Assembly (NCBI RefSeq): GCF_937616625.2
Contig: NC_065577.1
Span: forward strand, 16,877,501-16,941,500
Direction: 5' to 3'
Origin: Mercurialis annua
Taxonomy: Eukaryota; Streptophyta; Magnoliopsida; Malpighiales; Euphorbiaceae
DNA: 64,000 nt
Positions 50,222 through 61,826 of the stretch are shown piece by piece (the first letter of the stretch is position 1; each line of letters starts with the position of its first letter). Both the position numbers and the translations under genes were made by a program. Under the pieces are notes generated by a model. It was not told where the DNA came from and did no database searches. It worked only from the letters and a program-made list of their open reading frames with translations.

Positions 50222-51935
50222 TTAACCTTTGTTTGTCCTCAAGCAAGAAATAAATCTTACTCTACAAAATATGTTAGAAATCCTTAGCATATAACTTAAC
50301 AATAAATCAATCAAAGAAATCCCCGACCCTATGAATAATATGAAAAACAACCTTCTAAAACCGACAACTAAATAATGATGCAATCGAATAACAATAATAA
50401 TTTTATGACATAATTCAATATAACAACGGTTACTAACTCATTAGTACAAGGTCAAATTGAATCACACTTCAAGCTTCACTATCACTTGCGGGACATGGAA
50501 AATAATCAATTTTTCACTTAGGCAAATCATAGCACAATTTAGTAAAAACTAAGCTAATGGCATCAATATTTCAACAAGTAGGGTATATAACAAAGAAAGC
50601 TCACAATTGAAAACATGAATATTCACCATAAGCTTGCTCATAGTCCCGGACTACGCTACTTGATTCGGTAATCAACAAAAATCATATGGTCTTTTATTGG
50701 GTTGTAATGTGGCTAAGGTAAAAGGGTAGGTAAAAAGGTTAAACAAAGGCTAATTATCAACTTAATACACTATTTATTACTACTATTAACTTCTAGGTTG
50801 ATCTAACTCCGGTTTTGCGTTTATGTGAACCTATAACTTTCTTTTCTTTTTGAATTACGCTCTCCTCATTGCTTTTTGCAATCTCAGAATTTTTCTTCTT
50901 TTTGAAGCTTTTGCTTGCAAATTTCTATCTCTTTTTATTTTCTTTCAATCTTTTTCAAGGCGTAACTTTATCTTTTAAGCACAATGTAGTTCACTTTCTC
51001 TTTTCATTAATCTCGAGTTATTAATCACCTATATTCATCATAGTCATAACAAATAATATATAAAGTCGATAAGGTAAACAAAAGAGGTAAAGCATAGAAC
51101 GGTACAATGTGTAAAATATGGTAAAAACAATAAAAAGGTTTAAGGCTCAAATTGGTGTAATCTAAGGGATAAAGGGTAGTCTATTTAAGTGGTCTAAAAG
51201 AAAGGTTATACCTAATTGCCATAATCATCTAATTGTTGAAAACTCAATCGTGTAACTTTAAACGGACACCGAGCAAGTTCTAGGAATAAAACATGAAATC
51301 AACACTCACAACAAGGAAATTAAGCTCAAAACTCTCAAAAGTGTGTAGTGTTATGCCATAAACTCAATTCCTACTTTAAATTATGCTACTTATGCCAAAA
51401 GTTTAAAAACGACTATAAAAATAAACAATCAACATGTCATGAATCCGCATCAAGTTATTCAATTATGTTTCAACGATTTGAACAAGTCTAAATTTTGAAT
51501 TCACCCTTATTTCATCGGATTATGTCAACGAATTATTAAATCATTAAGCAAGCATCGCTTATCAATTGTCGAATTAAGAAATCGCGTTCATACATTCATT
51601 GATTCGGGGAAATCTAAGATTGACAAATTAATTAAGATACACACCAAATCAACTAACACTTTCATATTTAAAAGACAACGATTTAAAGCGATACAAGACC
51701 TTGAAATAAACTAATTTAACACCTAATACAATCTACTAAAAAGAAAATCACAACCTAATAAAAATAAACTAAAACTGAAAATAAAAATAAATCACCGAAA
51801 AATAACCCAAACGAAAAATAAATTTTTCTTCCCCCCTCCTCACACTATTTCTAGCTATGTCCCCAAAGCTAAGAAATAAGAAATAAAAATAGAAAAAATT
51901 GAAAAGAGTTTGGGTTTAGAAAAACAAATCTCGCT
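50222..51935 (-). other. Non-coding 3' internal region of the right Athila element
   Basis: About 1.7 kb between the second gene and the polypurine tract. It is AT-rich with pyrimidine stretches. No frame with recognisable protein similarity was found. Confidence 0.6.
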
Positions 51936-53282
51936 CTAGTCAAAGGCCGGTGGATCCGGTGATGGTTCCGGTGATGGATAACGCTCTCCGCCGGCGGCAT
52001 TAAAATAACCCCGAAGAAAATCCTCTTGCCGATTAAGTCGAGCTCGCATTCGATCTTGCCTCCATTGTAGTTGTGCAAGACCAACATGTTGTTCACGTCG
52101 GATATCTTCAAGTAATTTTTGGTTAGTTTCCCAACCAACCCGGTTTTGCTCCCATCCGGTCCGGTTTTGCTCAACCAACTCAGAAAACCGTTGGTCAAAC
52201 CCGGAAACATGAGCCGCTTCTCCGGCTTGAGAAGTTCCCGCGGGTTCCTTCCCCGCTCTTCTTCCTTCTCCTCCTTCTTCTTCCCGTGCTACCTCTTCTC
52301 GTCGTGTTCGTGCCACCAATCGTACCCTTCTATTGTAGGGAATAACTCTTCCCTTCTTCACAAACCCGGCAACATCCAAATGGTTCATATTAAGAGACCG
52401 TGCTAGAATGGTCTCAAAAGTTGCCAAAGTAGACGCCGTAGGCATACAATTGTATTTCTCGGCCAAAGCACGAATAATGAAACCATAGCCAATCTTGGAT
52501 AATTCGGATGGAACTTCCCTCAATCGCTTCAAAAGACGATACGCCGTGTTGACTTGGTAGGCTTCTATCTCCGGATGCAAAATAGCATTCAAAGCTAAAA
52601 GATCACTCTTGGCCACCTTCGTATATTCACCACGCCCGCCAAACGAGTGCCCAAACCACTTCACAAACACCACAATAGCGATGTCTTTGATTTCATTAAT
52701 TTTGGACCCCCTTGTCCGATAATCATCACGATCCGTCAATTCCCTCCATATCTCCACTTGATCAAAATTTTGATCCCAATCTATCAACCCCGTTCCCCTC
52801 ATTCCAAACATTTCCACCAAATCTTCAACACTAAGTGTGTGGCTAGTGTTGTTGATGCGGAAAGAAATAGATGAAGGAGAACCGCTAACCGGTTTGAGAG
52901 TAGAGAAGAATTCACGAGTAAGTTCATCGTAAGAGTGATGACTAACCTTTGCTAATGCCGATAACCCCAAAATATCCAAATAGCGCTCCACATCATCCTT
53001 GATGCCAAGGTTCTCCATATCATCAAAATCGATTTGAAATGGAATTACCATTTCCCTTTCTTTGATACTCAAATATAAATCACCTTCCTCCTCCGTATGG
53101 ATTTGGAAAGGTGCGTTATAGCGAGTAGTCAATGTCGCCGAGGTGTTAACCCGAGATGAGGATGGAGCGGTTGATTTAGTACGTCCCCTTCCCACGGCCG
53201 GTAAGGGTGGATTCGCCGCCTCTTGATTTCTCGTGCTTGAACGACGGATTGGTTGATTTTCGGCATTCTTGCTTCGCACCAT
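51936..53282 (-). CDS. ATHILA ORF-1-like protein in the env position
   Basis: This 448-residue open frame starts at the first ATG after a TATA box and lies downstream of pol, where some Athila elements carry an extra gene. The N-terminus is basic and low-complexity (about 1-60). Residues about 75-310 hold a globular region with the pattern E-F-F-S-T-L...I-S-F-R-I-N...L-S-V-E-D-L, which recalls the ATHILA ORF-1 family of plant proteins. An acidic/basic stretch (about 320-350) and a repeated, probably coiled helical segment (about 360-420; Q-N-R-T-G-W-E then Q-N-R-V-G-W-E) follow. The tail is proline-rich. No signal peptide or membrane segment is evident, so it is not an envelope glycoprotein by appearance. 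Its function is unknown. Family call is from motif recall. Confidence 0.72.
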   Translation of the reverse strand: MVRSKNAENQPIRRSSTRNQEAANPPLPAVGRGRTKSTAPSSSRVNTSATLTTRYNAPFQIHTEEEGDLYLSIKEREMVIPFQIDFDDMENLGIKDDVERYLDILGLSALAKVSHHSYDELTREFFSTLKPVSGSPSSISFRINNTSHTLSVEDLVEMFGMRGTGLIDWDQNFDQVEIWRELTDRDDYRTRGSKINEIKDIAIVVFVKWFGHSFGGRGEYTKVAKSDLLALNAILHPEIEAYQVNTAYRLLKRLREVPSELSKIGYGFIIRALAEKYNCMPTASTLATFETILARSLNMNHLDVAGFVKKGRVIPYNRRVRLVARTRREEVAREEEGGEGRRAGKEPAGTSQAGEAAHVSGFDQRFSELVEQNRTGWEQNRVGWETNQKLLEDIRREQHVGLAQLQWRQDRMRARLNRQEDFLRGYFNAAGGERYPSPEPSPDPPAFD

Positions 53283-53383
53283 GATTGCGGAATGAGAGTA
53301 TTTCTAAAAAAAATTTGGAGAATAAGAAAAGAAGAATATTAGAAGAAGAATATGTGTGAAATAAAAAGTAGAAAAATGCAAGG

Positions 53384-53391
53384 TATTTATA
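53384..53391 (-). promoter_or_regulatory. Candidate internal TATA box before the second Athila gene
   Basis: TATAAATA on the minus strand, about 100 bp before the start codon at 53282 and about 300 bp after the motif cluster at 53698-54090. The layout copies that of the LTR promoter. Confidence 0.45.
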
Positions 53392-53697
53392 GGAAAAATA
53401 AATCAAATCTCAAGATTTCCCACCACTAAATTCAAACTCTCCATTTAATAACTTAGATTTGATTTAACGGTTTAGATTGAAACCATGTATCAATCCAAGT
53501 GAAATTTAAACACTAATGAATGGTTTGGATTTGCCAACTCATCAATCCAAGTGAAAAATTCAAATTTTTACAAAGCACAAATCTCAAAGAAACACAAGTT
53601 TCAAAAGAAACACAAGTCTCAAAAGAAACACAAGTCCCAAGAAATCTACTACACTTTAATTCAAATTTCAAAATTCAAATTTTTCAAAATTTGTGAT

Positions 53698-54090
53698 GCT
53701 TCCCGAACGGGAATAATTTAATCCCGAACGGGATTAGGCTTAATTCTTGTCCCGTTCGAAATACTAACGAAACAAGGCAAAATTTCCTTGTTTCCCGAAC
53801 GGAACTATGGCTTCCCGAACGGGACAAAGGCAAAATTTGCCTAGTCCCGAACGGGATTACCCTTTCACGTTCGGAAAAGTTAGAAGCCGAGGGCTCTTTC
53901 TCGAACGGGAATAGTGTGTCCCGTACGGGACAAAGGCAAAATTTGCCTAGTCCCGAACGGGATTAGTCATTCACGTTCGGAAAAAATGGGGGCTGAGGGC
54001 TGCTTCCCGAACGGGAATAGCCTTTCCCGAACGGGACAAAGGCAAAATTTTCCTTTTTTCGAACGGGAAAGGTTTTTCACGAACGAAAAC
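53698..54090 (-). repeat. Internal cluster of CCCGAACGGGA-type palindromic motifs
   Basis: About 15 copies or near-copies of CCCGAACGGGA, in both orientations, sit in 390 bp between pol and the second gene. The same word is repeated in the U3 part of this element's LTR (49755-49995). Spacers between copies often contain AAGGCAAAATTT, so part of the cluster arose by local duplication. Confidence 0.85.
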
Positions 54091-54277
54091 CTCCTGAAAT
54101 ATTCTATATACCTGCATAAACACACAAAAACACACCCCGGATTAAACGGAAATAAATAAACAAATAAAAATTAAATATGCATAAAAGAAAAATAAATAAA
54201 ACAAGACACGTAACCTCTCGAGATTGCCTCTCGAGTGCGCTTTATTTTCGGTCAAAAGCTAGACCGTGGCCCGGATT

Positions 54278-57200
54278 TTATGTAGGAGTGGTGAACGTGA
54301 TTTGTTCCACTACTTGATCCGTCAAAGGTCCAAGATACGGCTTGCACCGTTGTCCATTTACTTTGAAGATTTCACCACTAGAATTCTCCAATTCCAAAGC
54401 TCCATGACTTGCCATCATTCGAATTTTGAAAGGACCGCTCCAACGGGATTTTAATTTCCCGGGAAATAATTTGAGGCGTGAGTTGTAGAGCAAGACAAAA
54501 GAGCCCTCCACAAACGTTTTAGGCACGATATGAGCGTCATGCCATCGTTTCGTCTTTTCTTTGTAAAGCTTGGCGTTTTCATAGGCATTTAACCGAAATT
54601 CGTCCAACTCATTGAGTTGAAGCATACGTTTCTCCCCCGCCGCTTTAAGGTCAAAATTGAGCTTTTTAATGGCCCAATACGCTCTATGTTCAAGTTCCAC
54701 CGGAAGATGGCATGCTTTCCCAAAAACAATACGATATGGAGACATTCCGAGGGGCGTTTTAAAAGCCGTACGATATGCCCATAATGCATCATCTAGTTTC
54801 AGTGACCAATCTTTCCTTGTGTTATTAACCGTTTTCTCTAGAATTCTTTTTAGCTCACGATTAGAAACTTCAACTTGCCCGCTTGTTTGAGGATGGTACG
54901 GAGTAGCGACCCGATGATAGACTTTATATTTCCGCATCAAGGCATCGAATTGCCTATTGCAAAAGTGAGATCCACCGTCGCTTATTATTGCTCTAGGAGT
55001 CCCGTATCGATTCATCAAACGTTTGAGAAAATCCAACACTACTTTGGCATCGTTAGTGGGTAATGCTTCCGCCTCTACCCATTTTGAAACGTAATCTACG
55101 CACACCAATATGTATTGCTTTCCAAACGACATAGGAAAAGGACCCATGAAGTCTATTCCCCACACATCGAAAAGTTCCACCTCTTGAATGTTGGTAAGCG
55201 GCATTTCATCTCTCTTAGATATGTTCCCCACTCTTTGGCATCGATCGCAATGACTAACAAAGTCTTTTGCATCGCGAAATAGCGTAGGCCAAAAGAATCT
55301 GCACTCTAGCACACGAGCGGCGGTCCTTGATGTACCATAGTGACCCGCATAGTCCGAGGAATGGCATTGACTAAGTATAGGCATCATCTCTTGTAGTGGT
55401 ACACATCTCCTCAAAATCCCATCTCCACACACCTTGAAGAGGTACGGTTCCTCCCATAGAAACCGTTTAGCATCGCTCAAGAACTTCTTCCTTTGGTGGT
55501 AAGTCAAATCCGGTGGCATTATTTCGGAAGATAGATAGTTTGCGATATCCGCATACCATGGCGTTTCCACTTCCGAAAGTACCATCAACATCTCATCCGG
55601 AAACGTTTCATTAATCTCTACGCCACTTATAATTGGTTCCGGAATCTCTAGCCTTGACAAGTGGTCGGCGACGACGTTCTCCGTTCCTTTCTTGTCGCGA
55701 ATTTCGATGTCAAACTCTTGCATAAGAAGCACCCATCGGATTAGTCTCGGTTTAGCATCTTGCTTTGCAAAAAGGTATCGAAGGGCCGCATGGTCCGTGT
55801 AGATGATAACCTTAGAGCAAAGTAAGTACGACCGAAATTTATCCAATGCGAACACCACCGCAAGCATCTCTTTTTCGGTGGTGGTGTAATTGAGTTGAGC
55901 ACCCGCCAATGTTCGGCTCGCATAGTATATCACGTGAAGCTTTTTCTCCCTCCGTTGCCCCAATACGCACCCGAGTGCTATATCACTTGCATCACACATG
56001 AGTTCGAAAGGAAGAGTCCAATCGGGTGATGAAATAATTGGGGCCGATATAAGGGCTTCCTTCAACCTAGAAAAAGCAACAAGGCAATCATTAGTAAATT
56101 CATAAGGAATATCTTTAACAAGCAAATTAGTTAAAGGACGAGCAATGGAAGAGAAATTTTTGATGAATCGTCGATAAAACCCGGCGTGCCCTAAGAAGGC
56201 ACGAACTCCCTTGACGGTAGTTGGTGGTGGTAATTTCTCGATGATTTCTGTTTTTGCTCTATCTACTTCAATGCCGTCCTTGGAGATTTTATGTCCCAAG
56301 ACAATTCCCTCTTCTACCATGAAATGGCACTTCTCCCAATTCAAGACTAGATTGGTCTCCTCACACCGGGCCAACACTCGTTCAAGATTATTTAAGCACA
56401 TCTCAAAAGAGTCCCCGAATACCGAAAAATCATCCATGAAGACTTCCATAATATCTTCAATCATATCGGCGAAGATGGAAGTCATACATCGTTGAAATGT
56501 TGCCGGTGCATTACAAAGACCAAAAGGCATCCTCCGATAAGCAAACGTTCCATAAGGACATGTGAAAGTTGTTTTCTCTTGGTCATCCGGGAAGATAAGA
56601 ATTTGATTGTACCCGGAATATCCATCGAGAAAACAATAATAAGCGTGGCCCGCTACCCGCTCCAACATTTGATCGATAAATGGTAACGGAAAATGGTCCT
56701 TCCTCGTCTCCGTATTCAACTTGCGGTAGTCAATACAAACACGCCATCCCGTTACCGTCCTAGTGGAAATTTGCTCACCCTTCTCGTTCTCAATCACCGT
56801 CATCCCCCCTTTCTTTGGAACGCATTGGATGGGACTAACCCACGCACTATCGGATATGGGGTATATAATTCCGGCGTCGAGAAGTTTTACTATCTCCTTG
56901 TGCACGACCTCCTTCATATTTGGATTCAAACGCCGTTGTCTTTGAACCGATGCTCTTGACTCATTTTCTAGGTGGATCTTGTGCATGACCACCGAGGGAC
57001 TAATTCCTCGGATGTCCGAAATTTGCCAACCGATCGCCAATATATGTTGCTTCACCACTTTGACAACTCTCGCTTCTTGTGTTTCCGACAAGTTGTTTGA
57101 GATGATGATGGGAAGAGTCATGTTGTCGCCCAAAAACGCATACCGTAAGTGAGATGGTAACGTTTTAAGCTCAACCTTTGGTGGAGAGATAGAAGAAGGT

Positions 57201-59662
57201 GGTGTCACGCTCTCTCTTCTAATCAAATTTTCGGCTTTCGGCTCATCTTCTTTGGAATATTCTTCCCCGAAAGTTGCTTGTGTCTCCTCGGAATGGAATA
57301 TGACTTTTGAAACCGGGAAAAGTTCTTCCACGAATTCATCAATCATATCCAATTTCATGCATTCCACCTCTTCAAAAGTGTTGCGCATAATCCTTTTCAT
57401 ATCGAACTCTACTTTGTCATCATCGATACGCAAAGTGAGTCGTCCGGCGTGCACATCTATCAATGCCCTCCCCGTGTTCATGAAAGGGCGCCCAAGAATC
57501 ATAGGGCATGTTTTATCCGCCGCATAGTCAAGTACGACAAAATCCACCGGAAAGATGAATTTGTCTACTTTGACTAGAACATCTTCTACCACTCCGTATG
57601 GCTTTTTTAGGGAGTGGTCCGCCAATTGAAGCATCATTGATGTTTGCTTCAAAGTTTGATCACCAAAAATATCCCTGAAAAGAAACAAAGGCATTAGATT
57701 GATACTTGCCCCTAAATCACATAGACAATTAATTGAATTTAAATCGCCTATTTTGCATGGAATTGTAAAACTCCCTGGGTCCTTAAGCTTGGTGGGCAAG
57801 TCACTAAGGATGAGTGAGCTACAATTTTCCGTTAGGGAAATTGTGCCTTTGTCGTCCCAACTCCTTTTCTTCGTTATGATTTCTTTGAGGAACTTCGCGT
57901 ATTGAGGCATCTCACGCAAAGCATCCGCAAAGCTTATATTGATTTGGAGTTTCTTGAAAATTTCCAGAAATTTATGGAATTTTTGGTTATCCGGCGTCTT
58001 CTTCAATCGTCCCGGGAAAGGGACCTTTGGCACAAATGGAGGAGGAGGTGGCGGTTTTACATATGGAAGTTCGGTTACTTCCTCCTCATTTGTTCCCGTT
58101 GTTAGATCGATCGCTTTCTCTTTACTTGCATGTGGATCATCAAGTTCTTTCCCGCTTCGGAGTTCAATGGCTTTTACTTGCTCCCTTGGATTTGACTCCG
58201 TTGTAGACGGTAAACCCCCTTGAGCTCTATTTTGAAGCGAGATGGCAAGTTGAGAAATTTGAGTCTCGAGATGGTGATTGACGGAAGCTTGGTTCTTAAA
58301 ACCGGTTCTAACTTCCTCAATAAGCTTGTCAATCTTGCTCCCCTCATCCGTATTCCGATTTTGAAAACCGGGTGGGGGTTGTGGTCGGTAGTTGTTGAAG
58401 TTGCCTTGGTTTTGTGGACCACGGTTTCCTCCTTGAAAGTTTGCTCCTCCCATATTTAAGTTGGCATTGGCTTGACCCGCATTTTCCCTCCACGAAAAAT
58501 TAGGATGATTCCTCCACCCCGGATTATAGGTGTTGGAATATGGGTCATTGCCTTGCCTTTGCCCATTGACATAGTTGACTTGCTCATTTGAGTTTTGATG
58601 TAGGACGGGGCAATCCATTCCCGAATGATCGTGCCCATCACAAGTCTCGCAACCCATTTGAACTACCGCAAGTTGAGCATTCCTTTGATTTGCTTGTTGT
58701 TTGTACATCTCGAGTTGTGCTAGAAGTGTCGCATTCTTCGCTTTCATTGCTTCAAATTCTTGGGTTTGCTCGAGGGTCATGATACCCTTTTGAGGTGGTT
58801 GCCTCAACCGCTCGGTTGACCAAGAACAACTATTTGTAGCGAGTTCCTCTAGCAAGTTATTGGCCTCATCATAAGTTTTCTTCATAAGTGATCCTCCCGA
58901 TGCCGCATCAATCGTTGCCCGTGTAGCCTCATTGGTACCATTGTAGAAAATAGAGACAAGATGCTCCCTTCCTAGATGATGATGCGGACAATTTCTTTGA
59001 AGCTCTTTGAAGCGTTCCCAAGCTTGGTATAGAGATTCACCATGTAATTGGAGAAAATCTATAATTTCCTTGGTCATCCTTGCGGTCTTACCCATAGAGA
59101 AATACTTATTGAGAAAAGCTTGTGCCAATTGCTTCCATGTTGTGATTGAGGTGCTTGGAAGTGATTGAATCCAATTCCTCGCCTTATCCCTCAAAGAGAA
59201 AGGAAAAAGACGAAGCTTGATTTGATCCTCCGTCACATTATGGATTTTGAATGTGTTGCATACCTCCGTGAATTTTGAAAGATGGGCGTTTGGATCCTCG
59301 CGTTCCAACCCATAAAATTGACAACGACTCTCAAGTAGTTGAATCGTTCCCGGCTTGATTTCAAAATTGTTAGCGAGTATATGAGGTGCAAAGCATCCAT
59401 AGTTGGCGTTGTCTACGTTGGGTAAGAAGAATTCACCCAAGGTACGTCTTGCGGGAAGAGGGGCGACCCTCTCGTTTGGCCTATTAAGAGCTAGGCCATC
59501 ATGTAGTGGTGGTGGAACAATCCCCTCGTGATTCAACGGAGGGTTACGGTCGTCCTCCATTGTTTTGGATTTCCGCGCTGTTTTTCGGATACTTCTTTCG
59601 AAGGATGTTAAATCTGACTGAAACGGTTCTAGCGGTTTTCTGGCTCGTCGTGTATTAGGCAT
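54278..59662 (-). CDS. Right Athila gag-pol polyprotein, open
   Basis: A single frame of 1794 codons, starting at the ATG 146 bases after the primer site. Order: N-terminal basic region, gag core (about 150-240), CCHC knuckle starting at C338, low-complexity N/Q/G region, protease with D649 in C-D-L-G-A-S, reverse transcriptase with F-M-D-D at about 1075, RNase H (about 1190-1310) and integrase. The integrase has an H-H-C-C finger and catalytic D1504, D1562 and E1598, the last two 35 residues apart. It supplies capsid, reverse transcription and integration functions for the element. No stop or frameshift is visible, and all catalytic motifs are present, so it could be functional apart from the CACTA insertion in its 5' LTR. 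The related left copy is broken in three places. Confidence 0.92.
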   Translation of the reverse strand: MPNTRRARKPLEPFQSDLTSFERSIRKTARKSKTMEDDRNPPLNHEGIVPPPLHDGLALNRPNERVAPLPARRTLGEFFLPNVDNANYGCFAPHILANNFEIKPGTIQLLESRCQFYGLEREDPNAHLSKFTEVCNTFKIHNVTEDQIKLRLFPFSLRDKARNWIQSLPSTSITTWKQLAQAFLNKYFSMGKTARMTKEIIDFLQLHGESLYQAWERFKELQRNCPHHHLGREHLVSIFYNGTNEATRATIDAASGGSLMKKTYDEANNLLEELATNSCSWSTERLRQPPQKGIMTLEQTQEFEAMKAKNATLLAQLEMYKQQANQRNAQLAVVQMGCETCDGHDHSGMDCPVLHQNSNEQVNYVNGQRQGNDPYSNTYNPGWRNHPNFSWRENAGQANANLNMGGANFQGGNRGPQNQGNFNNYRPQPPPGFQNRNTDEGSKIDKLIEEVRTGFKNQASVNHHLETQISQLAISLQNRAQGGLPSTTESNPREQVKAIELRSGKELDDPHASKEKAIDLTTGTNEEEVTELPYVKPPPPPPFVPKVPFPGRLKKTPDNQKFHKFLEIFKKLQINISFADALREMPQYAKFLKEIITKKRSWDDKGTISLTENCSSLILSDLPTKLKDPGSFTIPCKIGDLNSINCLCDLGASINLMPLFLFRDIFGDQTLKQTSMMLQLADHSLKKPYGVVEDVLVKVDKFIFPVDFVVLDYAADKTCPMILGRPFMNTGRALIDVHAGRLTLRIDDDKVEFDMKRIMRNTFEEVECMKLDMIDEFVEELFPVSKVIFHSEETQATFGEEYSKEDEPKAENLIRRESVTPPSSISPPKVELKTLPSHLRYAFLGDNMTLPIIISNNLSETQEARVVKVVKQHILAIGWQISDIRGISPSVVMHKIHLENESRASVQRQRRLNPNMKEVVHKEIVKLLDAGIIYPISDSAWVSPIQCVPKKGGMTVIENEKGEQISTRTVTGWRVCIDYRKLNTETRKDHFPLPFIDQMLERVAGHAYYCFLDGYSGYNQILIFPDDQEKTTFTCPYGTFAYRRMPFGLCNAPATFQRCMTSIFADMIEDIMEVFMDDFSVFGDSFEMCLNNLERVLARCEETNLVLNWEKCHFMVEEGIVLGHKISKDGIEVDRAKTEIIEKLPPPTTVKGVRAFLGHAGFYRRFIKNFSSIARPLTNLLVKDIPYEFTNDCLVAFSRLKEALISAPIISSPDWTLPFELMCDASDIALGCVLGQRREKKLHVIYYASRTLAGAQLNYTTTEKEMLAVVFALDKFRSYLLCSKVIIYTDHAALRYLFAKQDAKPRLIRWVLLMQEFDIEIRDKKGTENVVADHLSRLEIPEPIISGVEINETFPDEMLMVLSEVETPWYADIANYLSSEIMPPDLTYHQRKKFLSDAKRFLWEEPYLFKVCGDGILRRCVPLQEMMPILSQCHSSDYAGHYGTSRTAARVLECRFFWPTLFRDAKDFVSHCDRCQRVGNISKRDEMPLTNIQEVELFDVWGIDFMGPFPMSFGKQYILVCVDYVSKWVEAEALPTNDAKVVLDFLKRLMNRYGTPRAIISDGGSHFCNRQFDALMRKYKVYHRVATPYHPQTSGQVEVSNRELKRILEKTVNNTRKDWSLKLDDALWAYRTAFKTPLGMSPYRIVFGKACHLPVELEHRAYWAIKKLNFDLKAAGEKRMLQLNELDEFRLNAYENAKLYKEKTKRWHDAHIVPKTFVEGSFVLLYNSRLKLFPGKLKSRWSGPFKIRMMASHGALELENSSGEIFKVNGQRCKPYLGPLTDQVVEQITFTTPT

Positions 59663-59805
59663 ACACTAACCAAAACTCCTGCGTAAACAAAAACAAGAAA
59701 ACCAACGTAAAATCCAAGAATCACAAAGTATAAAAATAACTAAAATTAAATAAAACTAACTCAATCTAAGAATAAGATACTTTTAATTAATTTAATTGCA
59801 ATTGC

Positions 59806-59823
59806 TCCCCGGCAACGGCGCCA
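59806..59823 (-). other. Primer-binding site of the right Athila element
   Basis: The minus strand reads TGGCGCCGTTGCCGGGGA, the same Asp-type site as in the left Athila. Confidence 0.87.
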
Positions 59824-59829
59824 AAAACT

Positions 59830-60248
59830 TGTTGGCAAATAATCGCAAGTGTACGATATCGCGCAAGTAATATAACTTGGAAGACCAAGTATCGATCCCA
59901 CAAGGAACAATGTACTAAACAACTAATTTCTAATATTCTTTAATTGGCTAGTAGGAAAATAAATGGATTTGTGTGAACTAATTATAATCTAAAGTGAATT
60001 AACTCAAGTAATTAGACTAAAAATCTGAAATCAAACAAATAAATCGAAGTTTAAACAATAATGGTAAAAAGCTCAAGGATTGATAATTCCAAATAAACTA
60101 GTAGAAGAATGGATCAAAATTTATCTAGTGATTTTATTATGAATCGAGCTATTCTAATGCACCGAATCCCGCTCTCTCAAGCCTCAAAGATTCAAATAAA
60201 ATCACAACCTAATTAGCTAATCAATTATTAACTTGCTCTCACAATATT
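59830..60248 (-). repeat. 5' LTR of the right Athila element, truncated by a CACTA insertion
   Basis: Matches 48665-49083 with a single difference. The match stops at 60248, where CACTACTAAAAA begins. Confidence 0.92.
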
Positions 60249-60264
60249 CACTACTAAAAAACAG

Positions 60265-60640
60265 CTGATTTGTGACGGAAAAATCCGTCACAAATCCGTC
60301 ACAAACTGTCGTTTGTGACGGATTTGTGACGGATTTTTGTTCGTCATAATTTTGGGCGTCACAAAAAATTTGTGATGGAAAATGAAATCCGTCACAAACT
60401 TGTGACGGATTTGTGACAGAAAATTCCGTTACAAAAGCCATTGAACAATATTGAAGAATCCGTCACAAAATTAGTGACGCTAGTTCCGTCACAAATCCGT
60501 CACAAATTTGTGACGGATTTGTGATGGATTTATATTTACTATGAATGTATCCATCACAAATCCTTCACAAATTAGTGACGGATTTGTAACAAAATCAAGT
60601 TAGTGACGGATATATCCATCATAAATCTTGTAACAAATTT
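60265..60640. repeat. CACTA subterminal repeat region
   Basis: Dense copies of GTGACGGATTTGTGACGG and its reverse complement, some forming near-perfect hairpins such as TTTGTGACGGA, a short loop, then TCCGTCACAAA (60268-60294). Confidence 0.85.
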
Positions 60641-61109
60641 GCTCAAATCATCACTGATTCGCCCGATCAATTTTTAATGTATTATGATATCTGATATATT
60701 TGCATTATTACTATAATAAATAATGAATATAAAAAAGAAATGGATAAATTTATTGAAATCTTCCATTAATTCAAAAAAAAAAGCAGTTATACATAGTAAG
60801 ATTTGTAAATACATAAAACAATCTATGTGAGAAGGTTGTAGAATACAAAGATAAAAAAAAAACTACGCCTACAAAAGAGCCGATGTCGTCATCGTCGTGG
60901 TGGTAATGATGATTCTGCTCGTGATGTTGACAATATCGCTTCTAGCCGTTCAGCTCTTGCCTTGCTCTGTTAGTTTCATCATGTATGTAAGATATAACAT
61001 TTAAACACTGAACCAACAGCATATTAGATAATCACTGAACCAACACCAAAATCATTGTACGCAAACATAAAGATGGTCGGAACTCTTAATCAGAAAATAT
61101 AACTGCGAC

Positions 61110-61205
61110 TTGCGATGCTCCCCACATATATGGATGAGGGGCATGGCCAGACGCCATGGCCGAGTTATAATATGGTAGAAGAGCGACTCTTGGGCCATAA
61201 TATGC
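61110..61205 (-). pseudogene. Captured exon of a G-box-binding bZIP factor (GBF-like)
   Basis: The minus strand encodes 32 residues without a stop: A-Y-Y-G-P-R-V, then PYYNSAMASGHAPHPYMWG and A-S-Q. This is the signature of the proline-rich N-terminal (MFMR) domain of plant G-box-binding factors, which are nuclear transcription factors. It is preceded by TTTTTAG and followed by GT, so the piece looks like one exon with its splice borders. No other GBF exon, in particular no basic region or leucine zipper, was found nearby. It is a fragment, not a working gene; the call rests on motif recall. Confidence 0.8.
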
Positions 61206-61360
61206 CTAAAAACAACAACAATTACTTCAAATCATTAAAGCATCAATATATATCCATTAATATGAATAACCTTATTCAAAAAAAATGTGAAAAAGAAATG
61301 CAACATAGCTCATTAGTGATAGTAATTGTGGTATTTCTAACTTCAATATAATTGAATATA

Positions 61361-61488
61361 GAGCTACAAACAACTGAGCTTACAAGGACTGCTTGTGCAC
61401 CGAGTGCCAATGCCTTGAACACATAAGCCCCACTTCGTATTCCTCCGTCAACGATAACTGCAATTCTCCCTCTAACAACATGAACTAC
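61361..61488 (-). pseudogene. Captured exon of glycolate oxidase, C-terminal part
   Basis: The minus strand reads V-V-H-V-V-R-G-R-I-A-V-I-V-D-G-G-I-R-S-G, then VFKALALGAQAVLV. This matches the D-G-G-x-R-x-G...K-A-L-A-L-G-A stretch that binds FMN in glycolate oxidase and other 2-hydroxyacid oxidases of the peroxisome. A TGCAG acceptor precedes it. Key substitutions after the match (S-S-V-V where G-R-P is usual) argue against function. Confidence 0.82.
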
Positions 61489-61826
61489 CTGCAGTATCTT
61501 AAGATAACTGCTTCAATTTAAAAACAAGGAGTCCACACAGTAAACATAGTTAATAGCTTCAATATACTGATAGTAGAACATATCATATAAAAAAACAAAG
61601 AAAAGAAAAGGGATTTGGCATGTTCATTGCCCATTTTAATTTTTCTACTCACAGATACAACTTCGGTTGATAAGAAAATCTACAAATTCTTCCGCTGAGG
61701 TACAATCATTCTGTAGATGTTATTATATCATAGTTAAATTTACATGAAATGGCACCGCTGGTTATAAATATATAATAGCACGAATGCGCATGTAAGTTGA
61801 AAGAGGAAGAAATAAGACCTACTTAT

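Larger units (their letters stand above)
48665..60248 (-). mobile_element. Right Athila-like element with open gag-pol and a second gene
   Basis: Minus-strand element: 5' LTR (cut by a CACTA element at 60248), Asp-type primer site, gag-pol, a palindrome-rich spacer, an ATHILA ORF-1-like gene, a polypurine tract and a complete 3' LTR. The comparable 419 bases of the two LTRs differ at one position (48750 versus 59915). The gag-pol frame is unbroken. Its insertion into the chromovirus 5' LTR would give a GGTCT duplication whose other copy lies outside the window. Confidence 0.9.

Noticed and set aside
53698..54090. Array of short palindromes that could look like a CRISPR
   Set aside because: Spacing and unit length vary, spacers are themselves repeated, and the context is a plant retrotransposon.
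60217..60441. 74-codon minus-strand frame with repeated S-V-T-N-P-S words
   Set aside because: It spans the Athila LTR/CACTA border and only translates the subterminal GTGACGGATT repeats.
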